Made by a program: the position numbers and the translations under genes. Source: Voacanga thouarsii (taxonomy: Eukaryota > Streptophyta > Magnoliopsida > Gentianales > Apocynaceae). Taken from it: a stretch of DNA of 64,000 nt. The notes under the pieces were generated by a model, which made no database searches, was not told where the DNA came from, and saw only the letters and a list, made by a program, of their open reading frames with translations. The stretch is taken from the NCBI GenBank assembly GCA_026120185.1, contig JANUWF010001176.1:4907501-4971500 (forward strand), in the 5' to 3' direction. This document shows positions 1 through 12,715 of this stretch, piece after piece. Numbering within the stretch: position 1 is the first letter of the stretch; each line of letters opens with the position of its first letter.

Positions 1-1
1 A

Positions 2-247
2 TCTCACATTTCATAGCTTAAGAAATATCAACTTGATCTAGAACATGAACTAAACGAGGAACCACTTTGAGTGCAACCTGATCTAAGTTATATAGGAAGG
101 CTAGTCGGAATGTTGGATTGAAGTATCAGGGAACTTAGGAATATACAAATACCTGTGGTTAAAGTATTATGTGATCATCATGAAACATAGGATATGACTT
201 GGGAAATAGTGGAATGGATGAAGAAGAATTACCCAAAGCTGCGTTAA
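2..247 (+). pseudogene. Ty3/gypsy polyprotein, C-terminal end (broken)
   Basis: The + strand frame ending at the TAA at 245-247 reads like the tail of a plant chromovirus-type Ty3/gypsy polyprotein. It shows IPVVKVLCDHH followed by MTWEIVEWMKKNYPKL, matching the family pattern 'IPLVKVLWRN..VEEATWE.E..MR..YP.L'. That region lies just after integrase and, in chromoviruses, forms the chromodomain-like end. Three in-frame stops (after NEEPL, after GMLD and inside HET.DMT) show it is not functional. The rest of the element lies to the left of the window. What follows should be the 3' untranslated region and the 3' LTR. The lineage within gypsy is an inference. Confidence 0.75.
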
Positions 248-3200
248 AGGTAAGATATCGTGAATTCTGGGCTGAAGGGAAAGGATGTAAAACTCCATCG
301 TAAACCACCTTAGAATAGACAAAGAACATGCATTTCATTATTTGTGTGAATTTGTGAATTATATGCTTATGTCTATTTTATATGTGGCTTAATTGCATTA
401 CTTAAGTAAAACTAGAATAAGTTATTTATTTGTTCAAGACTTTAGGTTGAGAGTTTTGAGTAAGGAGATATAATGGGTAAGGGTTTTAGAGTGAGTAAAG
501 AAACACAAGATTGGTGTAGTGTAATGGATAGAATATTGCATCTCTAGTCTAATAACTGGGACTCAAATTATATCTTTTACTCAAATTGATATTTTTGCTA
601 TTGGTCCACTTTTCCATTGACCAATTAGCTCCTCATAGCCTTTTTCCATTTTAAGCTTGAGAATAATCAATCAATAAAGATTGATGGTGTTTAATTCCTA
701 ATGTTCCTCACTACAATGTATTTTGCCTTTTATTTCACATGCTTATTTTCTTTTTCCACACATTACGGTAACTAGCTATATTACACCCTAATCCCCATAA
801 TTGTACTTTGATTTAGGAATAAAGATTGAGGATATTATTCTCTTACCAAAACTGGTCAAGCTTTCCTTTTTTCCTTAGAGTTTGAATTCTGAAGTTCCTA
901 ATTAATCTTCTAATTCATCTTCCTCAATATATTCTTGTTTCTTTTCTATTCATATGATCTTTTACCCTCATTATGGCAACTGGCCATACCAACTTGCAAT
1001 CACCTTGATAGTGTATTACTCTAGTTATAGAGGTTAAAGAGATTTATTCCTTACTAATAATAGGCAGACTTTCCTTTTCTTTCTCTAGAATTTAAAATAT
1101 GAAATCCTAAAATTACTCTTCAATTAATCACCATAAATTACCCAAAATAGAAGTTAATTGATTCGTAAATTTTGGTCATTGTAGACCTTTGATGACTCTC
1201 CCTTTCCTTCCTAAGAGCTAGCCAATTTTGGGAAGAATCTTAGAAGGTGAGAAAGCTATCAATGTTGGATAAAACAAGAAATGCTTCTTTTGGTATACTC
1301 CCTCTCCAATCAAGGCATCTTGCTATTTAACATTCCTTTCAAATTTCAATTCACCTCATTCCTTCATTTTCATTGCACAAATTACAAACATCAAATCCCA
1401 AAGGACTATTTTGGCCTTTTTTCTTCTCGCACACCAAAACCGAAGCAATATACTCACACACCAAAGGCTCTCGACTTTCTCTCCTTAAACAAACTCATGA
1501 CACTTCACAAGACTATTCTTTGGTTCTTTTCCTCTCAATCACAAAAGCACAACCGCAAACACTTATTTCTAGTTTCTACAATCTCTCCACATAGGTAAAC
1601 CGAAACAAACCTCTCCCCATTTAGCTCTAATTTTCACCTCTCCACTCTTTTCTTTCACCAAAACTAAGTTACCCATCTCCTCCCTACATCCCATATCAAT
1701 CTCCCCTCACCACTCACTAGGAGTATTCTCCCTTCTCATCTAGAAACAAATTAAGGCATACCCCTCTTGTCTTTGATTTTTCTTTCCCTTCATCCTCCTC
1801 TTCATACGAGAAAGGAACACATACTCTCCCTTCCTGCAAGGTCGACATTCTTTTGCACTCACCTTCTTCATATCACCAATACACTCTACAAAGGCATGGT
1901 AACCACCCACTCACATACTCTCTCTCTTGATTTCTTGTGCTTTCTTCAAACCAAGACTCACCACTCTCATCTCTCTCCACTCTTAAGGAAAATAGCACCA
2001 CGGCTATACACACCCCCTCTCTTCAAGGCTAGATGGCACTCTTCTCTCCCTTAGATAATCAATACGCTAAGTGACTTCACACCATGTTCCTCATGTTCTT
2101 GGGACCAAGCAAACCCTCCTTGCAAGTAAATCTCGACCCTTCCTTTATTAAGACCATTGATTAATAGTATAGTATGGTACTTTCAGATTCTTTGAAGATA
2201 GAAATATTTGTATTCAATTAGAAGTATTGTATAGAGATGGTGATTCTTGCAAGCATGCTTATGAACTATGGGACTCATTTTGTGATTAATGATATCTAAA
2301 TATGTTAGATCTATTATTCATGAGCATAGTACCTCGGTGCTTTACCCTGAGCTTTGTCCCAATCTAATCTTTGCCCTACTAGTTTGCTTTATAATTTTGT
2401 TGTTGAAAGAATGGTCTTTCTCTTGTGTACCCATTATGATCTAGTTGTGCCTATAATGATGGTAATTAATTGCTGGAAGTATGATCTTGATATGACACTT
2501 TTATGAAACTTAGTTACTTATATGATGTAAACTCTATTTATGTACTTGAGACTATAAGATTTGGTAAGAGGTGTTATTTACAAGAGGTGGGGTTGTTAGG
2601 TTGTGTATGGGATGTTTGGATGTTGGAGAACCTAATTGATAGTGTTTGCTTATTGTGGATGATTAGAATTATTATTCTTATGGCTTAGATGAATATATAA
2701 ATGTGATCTTGCACTGATATAATATAATAAATAGGGTTATAACATGTAAGAACATATATGATGAGATGACTATGATAATTTGATAAAGCTATCTAATTGT
2801 GACTAATGTTGCAAGAAGAATGACAATGGTTGGGCGAGGACTTCTTTTGTAGTGTTCTTTGATATATCTAGTAGAATAGAATTTAATTAAGAATTGTGGT
2901 CTTTTGTTAGATGGTGTGGTGTTTTGGACTAAGACAACTCAACAGCTTGATTGTTAAGCAGAAGTAGTCCAATAAGTCCTTACATAAACTCTTAGTAAAT
3001 AATACCTAGCTTGCAAGTCAGTTGTTATTTATATGATTTTGTCTGAAGAATTGAATACTAGGTATGCATGTATAGTTTAAACCTTTCTTTTTACAATAAA
3101 TGACACTTTGGTCATATAAAAGTATTTTAAAAATGAAAACTAGATTTCTACAACAAAGTTTTGATAAAACCTATACTATACCTTGTGTGCATGTTCTGGC

Positions 3201-4058
3201 TAACTGAATTGTGTTTGTTTGAGAATGTCCCTAACTAGGAACAGGTTACGTTGAATACTCAATAAGGGTAGATTACTGGAACTAGCCCTTGAAGAATTAG
3301 ATGAGTACTCCAGCAGGTGGCCACCTCTAGGGAATAATCTTTTTTTAGAAGGGCCAACAGTACTAGTATATCAAGCTAGTCCAAGCTAGCAACTAGTTCT
3401 AAGTGAGACTGTGATCCAGAGATGGACAACCGTGGTAAGTTTGGATGAGAGATAGAGGAGTATCTCACTCGGTAGGCTGATCACCCACTAATACTATGAT
3501 GGATGGCTTCATAGTATCCTATCATGGAGTAAGGTTATGTGACAAATAACTTAGGATTATAATGCATGGTTTTATGGTCCACCGCTTTGAGAAAATTTAA
3601 TGAGTGATTTATTTTGTGCACAAAAATATTTTATCTAATGCCTCTATTGATTCTATTTTATATTGTTGAGCAAAGAATGCAAACAACTACTCTATGTTTT
3701 TTAAGACTAGTATATGATGGCTTGGAACATTTTTCATCAAGTTTTCCACATGCATTATGAAAGTATTTCAAATTATCCAAAACCATATACATGACTTACT
3801 AAGATGTATTTTTCACACAATTCTTTGTCATGGTTTTTTAGGGAATGCTAGTTTTGACAAGGTGAAAAGTTATTAGGATCCAAGACTTAGACTTTGTGTG
3901 TTTACAATATTTATTAAAGACTTGAATTTTATTTGGTTTTATCTCCTAGACGGCGTATAAGTATTGGTGAGTCCTAAAATAGTTATAAATACCTCTGGTC
4001 CTCTAGACAGGACAATATCCCTAACCCTTATTGGGTTATATTTTAGTGGGGTGTTACA
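248..4058 (+). mobile_element. Ty3/gypsy 3' region and long 3' LTR
   Basis: No convincing gene lies here; the ORFs at 1281-1598, 1767-2054 and 2503-2688 are low-complexity readings of a pyrimidine-rich stretch. The right border is the sequence GGGGTGTTACA ending at 4058, the mirror image of the TGTAACACCC that opens the element at 59831. The stretch at about 3227-3500 (TTGAATACTCAATAAGGG, then GGTGGCCACCTCTAG, then TAGGCTGATCACC) aligns with the reverse complement of about 60370-60670, so the two are LTRs of one family. The exact left border of the LTR was not found; it follows the polyprotein stop, so the LTR is at most about 3.8 kb. Confidence 0.65.
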
Positions 4059-4064
4059 TTATAG

Positions 4065-4390
4065 TATGTACAAGGCATGATATAGCTAATGCTATTGGTG
4101 TTATTAGCCGTTTTCTTTCTAATCCGAGAAGAAAATATTGAGATGCTGTGAAGTGGGATTTTGAGATATCTCTGTGGTACTTCTAGTTTGAGACTCTATT
4201 TTAGTAGTCAGGAACCTGTTCTTGATGGCTATATAGATTCAAATATGGTTGGTGATGTTGATTCAAGAAAATATACTTCCGGTTACTTGATTACTTTTCC
4301 AGGGAGAGTCGTGTCATAGCAATCTTAGTTGCAAAGATGTATTGCACTATCTATTACAGAAGCTAAATTCAGATCAGATGCGTTGCATTA
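4065..4390 (+). pseudogene. Ty1/copia reverse transcriptase/RNase H fragment
   Basis: The + strand reads CTRHDIANAIGVISRFLSN, then DAVKWDFEISLWY, then EPVLDGYIDSNMVGDVDSRK, YTSGYLITFPG and ALSITEAKF. These are the conserved blocks around the end of copia RT and the RNase H domain (family pattern 'TRPDI.(Y/H)AV..(V/L)SRF...P...HW.A.K...RYL.GT', 'GY.DAD.AGD.D.RKSTSGY', 'ALSTTEAE(F/Y)'). Stops and a frame change disable it. It starts directly after the gypsy LTR ends at 4058, which suggests the gypsy element jumped into a copia element whose left half lies outside the window. Confidence 0.8.
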
Positions 4391-5740
4391 TCTCAGTAGC
4401 AGAAATAGGCCAGCTGACGTTTTTTTATTGTCGACAGACCTAGGCAAGCAACTTTAGGTCGTGCCATATGCACTCGCACTCTTTATTTGCGGCAGTTCTC
4501 CTCAATGCCCTACGTGACTACAAGTGGTAGTGATTCATATTAACCTGTCCAAGTGAATTTCAACCCAAAAAAAAAATTTAAATCCATGTACATAAAAAAA
4601 AAAAAAAAAACCTGAAATGGAATATCGCTATTGTGCCGGCTTACCTTCATCACAAATGGGTCAATTCGACCCCACCATTCTAAGAATTCTATGGCCATAG
4701 CTTCAGTGTCACACTTAATAACAAGTAATAGCGGGCTCGATTAGAATTTAAAAAAACCACCACCTAGGTCTACTGGGCCACTGCCCAAGCTCATTGGCAT
4801 GCATAATATTTAAATAATAATAATAATAATAATAATAATAATTTACTAGCAATAATCCCAAATTGAGTACTTTAGCAGCACAAATTGATAGTACAAAATA
4901 TATGCTTAATATAACTTCTGATGCTATTCGTGTGACTTTCCAAATAATAATTTTCAATTTATTTTACAACTACAACTACTATTTCAAAATGGGTAAACAC
5001 TACAACTACTGAACTTCATTTCAAAACTTTTCTAACAGAAAGCCTAAAAGTACAACATGAACCCTGAAAATCTTTGACTTATTTCAAGAAATCCGTGTTC
5101 AAAAACTTAAAAAATGAAAGAGTTGGTAAATATACTTGCAAGTTTTAAATGCGAAAAAAAAAGGACTTTCCAAAGAATGAACATAAAAGTTCACAGTTGA
5201 AATTTAAATACAAACTAAAAGGAAAAAAGACATGAAATTGCAACAAATAATATTACAGATGAATTGAGAAAATCTACAATGAGGGAGTCAGTGCTACAAT
5301 TTTATGATTAAAGGATTGTATCGGTTAAGAGACTTACTGAAATAATCAAACAAAAGGATAACTGACTAGATCAAATTGATCCTTCCTACTCCTTCCCTCA
5401 TTCATCCCCTACCCTACTCACACAAAACATAGAGCAGTTTTCTTGATGCTTTGATTCATTGAACCATCTTTCTATAGCAATTTTAGTTTTCTTGATGCTT
5501 TGATTCATTAAGCCATCTTTCTATAGCAGTTTAATGCCCACTGATACAAGAAAAAAAAGTATTCATTTCTGACCATATTGATCTTCCACATATATTGCAA
5601 TTGCAGCATCAAGTAATGTACATAATGGTTGTTGAGAAGAAATAGTACAAGAATAGTTTATTCAGATAGTAGTAGTAACATAAACAACAAACTAAAACAA
5701 CTAATTTGGTATATAATCTTAAGAGAATAAAGCATTGAGG
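4391..5740. other. AT-rich stretch, no gene recognised
   Basis: No coding region or RNA recognised. It holds poly-A tracts (around 4566 and 4592-4609), an (AAT)n microsatellite at 4817-4843, and a short tandem duplication at 5435-5532. Its right part would be intron 2 and downstream sequence of the GCSH pseudogene on the - strand, but no third GCSH exon could be found. Confidence 0.6.
5435..5532. repeat. 50-bp tandem duplication
   Basis: Two head-to-tail copies, about 50 bp each, starting at 5435 and 5485. Both read AGTTTTCTTGATGCTTTGAT and end in CCATCTTTCTATAGCA. They differ by only a few bases, so the duplication is fairly recent. Confidence 0.85.
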
Positions 5741-6173
5741 AGTTACCAAAACAAGAGTGGAATTAAGTTCTTCATTAACTTCAACCACTTTCCCATAAAC
5801 AGGAGAATAGATATCACTAGTAGCTTTGACGCTTTTGACAGCACAAAAACTCTCCTCCTATGTTATAGAGTCCCCCACATTAGGTAATTCAACATACACC
5901 ACATCACCCAAATGATCTCGAGCATGGTCTATAATACCTATTGTAGTAAAGTTACCTCAACTTTCATCCGTTCATAAGTGTCAGCATACTTTAGATCGTT
6001 GATAATTGCAAAAAGAGTAAAAGGAGAAAGAAGTTATCAAGGACTAATTATCTCCTACTTGAACCAACACAAACTTTTTCTAGGGGCACAAAAACAAGAG
6101 TTTGTCAAAGACCCACAATGTTAGCATAGAAAAGAGGGCTAGATCTAAAATCAAACAGGAAGCATGATGAACC

Positions 6174-8034
6174 TGTTGGATTCCGATCATCCAATAACAG
6201 TTAATGTGCAGCAAAAATTAATACAAAATCCACACAATAGGATCGTTCGTATATAATTAAATGGGTCTAGAGAGAAAAGAAATATTTGTTACTTTGAAAA
6301 TGTAGCTTTTATTTTTATTTTTTTTTTAAATTTTTTTTGCTCGCACGAAACCCTTCCATAAACTTATTCAAGCACGAACAACTAGATTTCAAGTTTAAGA
6401 ATTTCTCTAATATTGTTCCACACAAGAATATATTCAATAACTGTCAAAATTTTTTGTTAGAAAAATTTATTAGCGGCTAGGGTTTTAATTTTGAGAAGAA
6501 AAACGGGAAAAAAAACTTTCTATCTTTTTTTTCTTGAGGGCGGCTAGTTTTTATTCACCAAGGAACCAAAAGAAAACCATTCGTTTTATAATCCATCACC
6601 ACAAGGAAAAAATAAGAACAGAAACTTCCTAAGCTTTCTCTTCCATAAAAGAAAAAAAAAAAAAAAACCTTTTCCTTATTGTCTTCCTCCAGAGAATGAT
6701 TTCCCTTTTTTGTTGTTTTAAAGTCAACTACATCACTCAATTCCCATGTGAAAGCCTTGATCATAATTTCATGGGCTTAGTTTTTTAATTTCACAATTAG
6801 GCCCTAAGGTCTTATTAATTGCAAATTAACCCAAACAATTATAACTACTTTATAATTTGTCCATATAATTATTTCTTCTCACAAATTAACCCCATAATAT
6901 TATCATATAATATCTTGAGTACCAATTTCTTTATTGTGTGTGACCTATTAGGTTTTTTAGTCAATTGGTAGCTAATATGAATTAATTCTATACATTATAG
7001 AATTAATAATCCTTCATCAATTAGAATTAACTTATTAATTTTAATTAGGATTGATATATTAATTCTCTAATTAATAAATTCATATTTAGCATATTAAGAG
7101 CGGCATCTAGCAATGCATCATGATCATCCAAAAGTTTAGAAAATCAAGTGACTTGACATGAACCTTCCAATAGCAAAGTGTCAGTGAAATAAACTCCTTT
7201 CATTATATTGTGTTTCATTCGGTTTAATGTATAGAATTAGTGTCAACTCCTTCTAGAATATAATTAATTCTAACCTGAATTTATTAGTGCTTGGTCCAGA
7301 ATCTATTACTCAATAAGTGTATCAATTACAGTTATTTTCAATATATAGTTGCCTTGATCAAGGACTTCGGGATTAATGATTCCATACAAATGGCTATGAG
7401 ATATGCGCCCCTACTATTAGGAGTGATGGATTCTTTATTATTCCTGTCAATTACTTTCATTTACTTTGCATTGTGCCTAATATACATTATATAGGTGGTC
7501 CTTGATAAGACTCCAAATATTAGAATCAAAGCACAACACTCAGCAAACAAAGTACCTTGGAGATCTTAAGTCTAAAAATATTTACACATTTGCTATAATG
7601 AGATTTTATCACTGGAACTAAATAGTTATCCGTGTGATTATTTGATAGCTCGGTCATTCAATGTACATATTCAAGTAACAAGCACCCACATATTAACTTT
7701 AATTATCACAATACTCAGGGATATGAGAACTACTTCTTGATCAAATTCAGAAGTATATCACATGCTAATCTTAGTGCATTAATGATGTCCTATCTCATCA
7801 ATACTAGGGATGATATAAGCACAAGTACTACACAGTGTAGTGGGAATCTTACATTACAATACCTATCATAATTTTCTTAACAATGAACTATGTACTTGGA
7901 ACATTAACCACTAATTTAATATGTATATATAAAATGAATAATTAAATTGAAAGATAAATAATGCATTTTATTTAAAAAATATGCAAAAAAAAATAAATTA
8001 TATAAATGATTGGCTCTAGAGTACAACTCTAATA
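6174..8034 (-). mobile_element. Probable copia solo LTR in GCSH intron 1
   Basis: The left edge is TGTTGGATTCC. Near the right edge, read on the - strand, CTCTAGAGCCAATCATTT resembles the 'CCCTAGAG' start of the LTR at 60957. A candidate 5-bp target duplication is gaacc (6169-6173) and gaact (8035-8039), 4 of 5 matching. The interior is AT-rich non-coding DNA; ORFs at 6555-6764 and 7291-7494 match nothing known. The right end (..CTCTAATA) is not the usual CA, so borders are uncertain. It would explain why intron 1 of the GCSH pseudogene is almost 3.7 kb. Confidence 0.4.
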
Positions 8035-8039
8035 GAACT

Positions 8040-9690
8040 ATTAATAGAACACAATGGAAGGAATTTAGGAGACGCATACATGGAAATTCCAATAAAAAAT
8101 TAACCTAAAGTTATCCATAAACAAAAATAAGAACCTAGTATCGAATGGATTGAATACCCTTTCACAATAGCATCCTGAAAATCACTAGGTCAAAATAAAT
8201 TTTTAATAAACATATATGACCAAGAGAATTAAAAAAGATAAGCACACCACAAAGTTGGCACCTATCATGGCAAAATATCTCCTTGTATTGTTTTTATCAC
8301 ATGCTCATACTTGATTTCCTTATTTCATTCTAGACGACCACCAAATTGGCATAAAAAGCTGAAAGTAGAGCAAAACATACATTCCAAGGAGGAAGAAATG
8401 GGAACTAGTTATGAAAGAGTCCTTTATGAAATACTCTTATGCACTTATTAATAGTGCCAACCTTTTGCTTTCATGATTCTGCTTTGCTACCTAGAGTAAT
8501 CTCATATTTCTACGAAACACTGAACATTTTCTACATCCATAGATATTAAATCCAAATCAAGAAGAAGAAGAAGAGAATTTGGATATTGAGATCATTTTTA
8601 AGCAATCTAAACAAAGTCATTATGATTCTGGTTTACGAATGCATGTCCCCATCTTAAACTTTGCAGGACTGTCTACTCAGTGGGACATTGAGAGTTTTCA
8701 AAGTATGCATATCTATTGAAGATATGGGAAGAATAAAATTTTCTTTCCAAAATGTAATGTAATGTCAGGAATAGCGAAATTTCTGGGCCCAATTATCAAG
8801 TATAAGGACAAAAGTAAGTTACAAGAATAGATGCAAATAATGAAGGGGTTGAATAATATAGAAGTAAAGATTCTAAATAGAAGTAAATTTGAAGAAAGAA
8901 TTCCTAGGCTTTTGTTTGTCCTTCTGGTAATTGATGCTCCTCATCTACGATGGTAGAAGAAATTATCAGAATGCTAGATCTCCTAAAATGCATGAAGGAA
9001 GCAAAACATTGAAAGTAGTCCAGTCAGGCTTCTTGACTAAGTAACAATGCCAATACCACTGGAAAGCATAAGGGACTAACAACATAAAACCTTGTACACA
9101 GTAGTACTAGAGAATCAATATGCACATGCCATCAATAGACGATTTAGATCTCATGAATGATAACAATCTAACAAATATCATTAGCCAATTTTGGGTAGAG
9201 CAATCAACCTTATTAGGGATATAAAATGAGAACACTGAATGGTACAAATAAGTACCAAAAAATTAACTAAAATTAGGTTGATCTGTTGATTCATTCAATA
9301 GTACGCTTCATGGGGACTTGCACCATTTTGTTTTACCAAACATTTTAACCAGCATAAATAATCATTGCAAACATAGTAAAAAGAGAAAACAGTGCCAACA
9401 CAGGCATAAGATTTTTAGAATTACTAGAACAATAGACAAGGATGTACATAATTCAAATTATAGGTATATATGGAACTACAACAAAGCTATGAAGAACCCA
9501 AAATTTAAAACAGCCCAAGAATCTTTTTTCAACGAATCTAATTGATCAAAATCTAGTTAAAAATCATATGTTTATTCAAAAGAATAATTGATCAAGTACA
9601 TAAATCTAAAACCAACGAGATCCATATAACTAACTCGAAAAACAAACACAAGAATAAAATTGAATAGGCATATGATAGGTGACAGTATAT
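8040..9690. other. Unannotated AT-rich DNA (rest of GCSH intron 1)
   Basis: Nothing recognisable apart from a short purine run at 8560-8575. By position it is the promoter-side half of GCSH intron 1. The ORF at 9318-9545 (lysine/asparagine-rich) shows no family motif. Confidence 0.5.
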
Positions 9691-9767
9691 TACCAGTGGC
9701 AAAACCCTTGTGAAGCACTGAGATCCTAAGGTATGAAGCAGCCCTTGATGACCACAACAACTTGTTT

Positions 9768-11790
9768 TTACAATTCTGTCAAGGCAACAAAGAAAGATTT
9801 TTTTCTTTTCTTTTGGAATGGACGGTAGTTTAGAAGGAGGTACAGGAGGTGAATGATAGTGGTTTTTTTAACAGAAAAGGGTTGCGATTGCTGACGATAA
9901 TGGAGGTAACTAGCCTCAAATTTTTTCCCAAAAAATAGGTGGAGTTTTTCCTTTCTCCTATAGAGATTTTTCCAAATCAACTCCAAGAAATCTGTAGAGG
10001 CTTCCACATTTTTCCTTTCTTCTAGAAACTCATGGCTGGAATTCCAGTGGTAAAGGAGGTGAAGGATGGTGATAGTTTGGTTGTCCAGAGGTGGTGATTT
10101 TTGGGCTAGCAATGGCATGAAGAAATTGATCCTTGACAATTGGAAAAACCTCTGCAAATGTCATCACATCAACATCAACAGTGAGGGATAGAACTAGCTT
10201 GGCTTTAGCCGCCGCAAAGCCAAAGTCAAAGATTGCTTAATACGCTGTCATTTACCCTATTTTTATGAGATGCAACATGGCTTCTTTCCAACCACAAGAT
10301 CTACTATTAGCAGATCTTGGTCGGAAAATAGCCGTGCAATTTCAATACTGAATTGCGCGGCCCCGAATCCGCAAGGCCTAACTTTTCGGCCCCCAAAAGT
10401 AATTTGACTGAAAATCATCACAAGGAGAACACATGAAAGTGATAGATAGGTGTGGTAAAAGCATAACAGACCGATGGAATTGATGGTGCCTCATTTTCCT
10501 TCATTCTTTGTTTTTATTAGGAGAAGGAAAAGAAGGAAGCAAGGAAGGAGAAAAAGGTCAAATTTTGTAAATGCATTTATAGGAGGGGGGTTTTGTAATA
10601 TCTCAAAGTTCAAATACTTAATTGATGCACCCCTCAAACAAAAGGGTAGATTTTTTGCGATAACTCTAAAATAAATTATAGGAACTGAAACTACTATAAT
10701 TCCTACCATTTTCTCTTAAATTATAATAGCAAAGAAAGCACTGATATTTTGAAATATTCTAGGTTCATGAATAGTTCCCAAATCTTAATTAAAATCATGA
10801 CAAATTCCTAAAAAGCTCTTATTGTTACAGGTTTGAGGGGTTGAAGGAGGATTTGCTTTACTTTTGTTACGTGTTCGATATCCAGATTTTTTTTTTCTTT
10901 TTTTTTCAAATTTGATGAAAATCTTGAGATTATGACGTTGATATTGGGTATGTAATTTAGACTAGCCCCAAGCCAAACTCAGCTCTAACCTCCTTCTAGT
11001 GAGTTCAAAGTAAGTACAAACTTGGCCTGAAGTCGAAAAATTCTAACATGAACCAATGGGTCATAGACCAAGTGTATTAATAACTTGTATCATTTGCAGT
11101 ACAAGTTATAAGTACAACTCACTAATGCACTTAGTTTACCGGTCCATGGTCCATCTAAGAATTACTCCCTGAAGCCCAGTTGCCACCCCCCTACCCGTAA
11201 CTCATTTATCCTTCTTGCTACTCGCCCCTATTTCAAGAGAATGTTTGTCATCATAGAGACAACATAGAGTTGCAAATGAAACTCAGGCCATCGGTGGGCC
11301 AAGATGGGTTGGATATTGTTAGTGCAGCCGAAAAAAATAATTTTCAAACTTCGAACCCACAAGTCCAACTTAAACTTTAGTGTGGCAAAACCTTTTTTTT
11401 TTTTTTTTTTGGAAGCTGAATCAAATTAATTTTTCAATGGCCTTGAATTGGGCTTGGTATGCCCATGCCTTTATTACGCCAAACGAACTAATGGGAATTA
11501 CCAGCACTCAATGGAATGTCCGAATTTCTATCTATTTGATCTGTTTCGTTGACTCATGTTTAGTGTTTTAGCTACTGTTACTTAAGAACGTACATGCAAT
11601 CAGCTGCACTTTTTTTTTCCCCAAGGGTATGGCTCTTTCATAGTGCTGGATAAGTTTTTCATTAATATTAGTAGTAAATTGCGAGATCAATTAACAGTCG
11701 AGATGATGAAATGATATAATCATATACATGTGCTAACAAAAATTTTCGTAGAACAACAATTTCGGTGAAACAACAAACGTAAGGAATAAT
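9768..11790. other. No gene recognised; unexplained 129-codon - strand ORF
   Basis: The - strand ORF at 10157-9768 starts MQRFFQLSRINFFMPLLAQK and is rich in Leu, Lys and Phe. I do not recognise it and it carries no domain motif. By position it overlaps the former 5' region of the GCSH copy. The ORFs at 10474-10709 are opposite-strand readings of a low-complexity tract. A poly-T run lies at 11394-11411. 10720-11790 is ordinary AT-rich DNA with nothing to annotate. Confidence 0.4.
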
Positions 11791-11796
11791 TCCTTA

Positions 11797-12185
11797 ACTC
11801 CCTACTACGCTATCCAACATTGTTCTTTCCCCGTCATTAGAATTTGCGCAACTATTGCTCCTGAAAGAAAGAGTCTCTCCCCATTTGTTGTGAATGTGAT
11901 ACAAGAAATTTTTTAATCTCCAAAGACGGTCAATGGTCTCTTCGAACAAATACTTCCATTTTGGTTCTGCATTGTTGCGTCCAACACTACCGTTACGATT
12001 GTCATCTATCTCACAATCAATCTCCATGTCTGAGAAGAACCGGGTAGAATAGGTCGGGTGAATCGATGACCTCCAAACTACTTTGGCGCAATGACCGTAC
12101 CAAAGCGCATGCGGTGAAGATTCTATCTTTGTCTCACAAACAGGACAGATAGGATCGTCCCTCCCCTGGGGCTAAAACAATAACT
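11797..12185 (-). pseudogene. LINE-type reverse transcriptase zinc-binding fragment
   Basis: Read on the - strand from about 12180: ICPVCETKIESSPHALWYGH then CAKVVWRSS, followed by DMEIDCEIDD and LWRLKNFLYHI. This matches the zf-RVT pattern at the C-terminus of plant L1-type LINE polyproteins ('CP.C....ES..HALW.CP.A..VW', then a linker to an RNase H-like part with 'W.LW..RN...F'). The final Cys-Pro of the motif is replaced by Gly-His. There is no reverse transcriptase core nearby and no poly-A tail, so this is a relic. It could also be a host gene that absorbed such a domain. Confidence 0.5.
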
Positions 12186-12674
12186 GGTTAGTCCGTAGAG
12201 TAATGCTGAGGTCTATGTATATGCCCTGCCTTTTGTGGATTCTTTGTGTTGCAATTGGGTAGCGAACATTTCAGTAAGTTGAGCCGACGGGAAGTTCCCT
12301 TCCGAGCAGGGATACTGAACAAATATTTAGGGGGATTGACTTTTAAGTAAATTAATATTAATTTAATTAATTAAAATACATATCATTACTCTTTTAAATC
12401 ACAAAAATAATCTATAAGTAGATCTATATTAAAAAGTTTTAATAATTTCTTTTACAATATATACTAATAAATAATTTTTAAAAAAAATCTTTTATTTTAT
12501 CACGAAACTTAGTCTTGACTATCTTTATTGCAAAAAATGATCGTTCTATGGTAGTTGTAAAAATTGAAAGAGTAAGAATATTGAGGCATCAGGGCCTCAC
12601 AAGTACTTTAAGTTGATGGACCTCAATAAATATTTTAAATATTTTGGTACGTAAAAAATTATTAAAATATTAAA

Positions 12675-12715
<41 letters not shown>

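Larger units (their letters stand above)
5747..9759 (-). pseudogene. GCSH: Glycine cleavage system H protein (GCSH) pseudogene, two exons
   Basis: H protein is the lipoyl carrier of the mitochondrial glycine decarboxylase complex in photorespiration. Exon 1 remnant (9759 down to 9694) reads LLWSSRAASYLRIS then VLHKGFAT, a plant mitochondrial H-protein presequence, and ends in a good donor (GTAATA). Exon 2 remnant (6005 to 5747) reads [50 protein letters not shown] and GKVVEVNEELNSTL, including the lipoylation-site context ESVKATSD (here KSVKATSD). Defects: no ATG at the presequence start (TTG in its place); intron 1 acceptor AG is AA at 6007-6006; one frameshift after KVEVT near 5945; one in-frame TAG after DSIT. 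No C-terminal exon was found. Intron 1 contains a probable solo LTR. Having an intron, it is a decayed gene copy, not a processed one. Confidence 0.8.

Noticed and set aside
1281..2054. ORFs of 73-105 codons in the left LTR
   Set aside because: Pyrimidine-rich, low-complexity, no homology signal; such tracts are common in long plant LTRs.
9768..10157. 129-codon - strand ORF as a real gene
   Set aside because: Low-complexity composition, no recognised domain, no splice or promoter support. Described as unexplained, not called as CDS.
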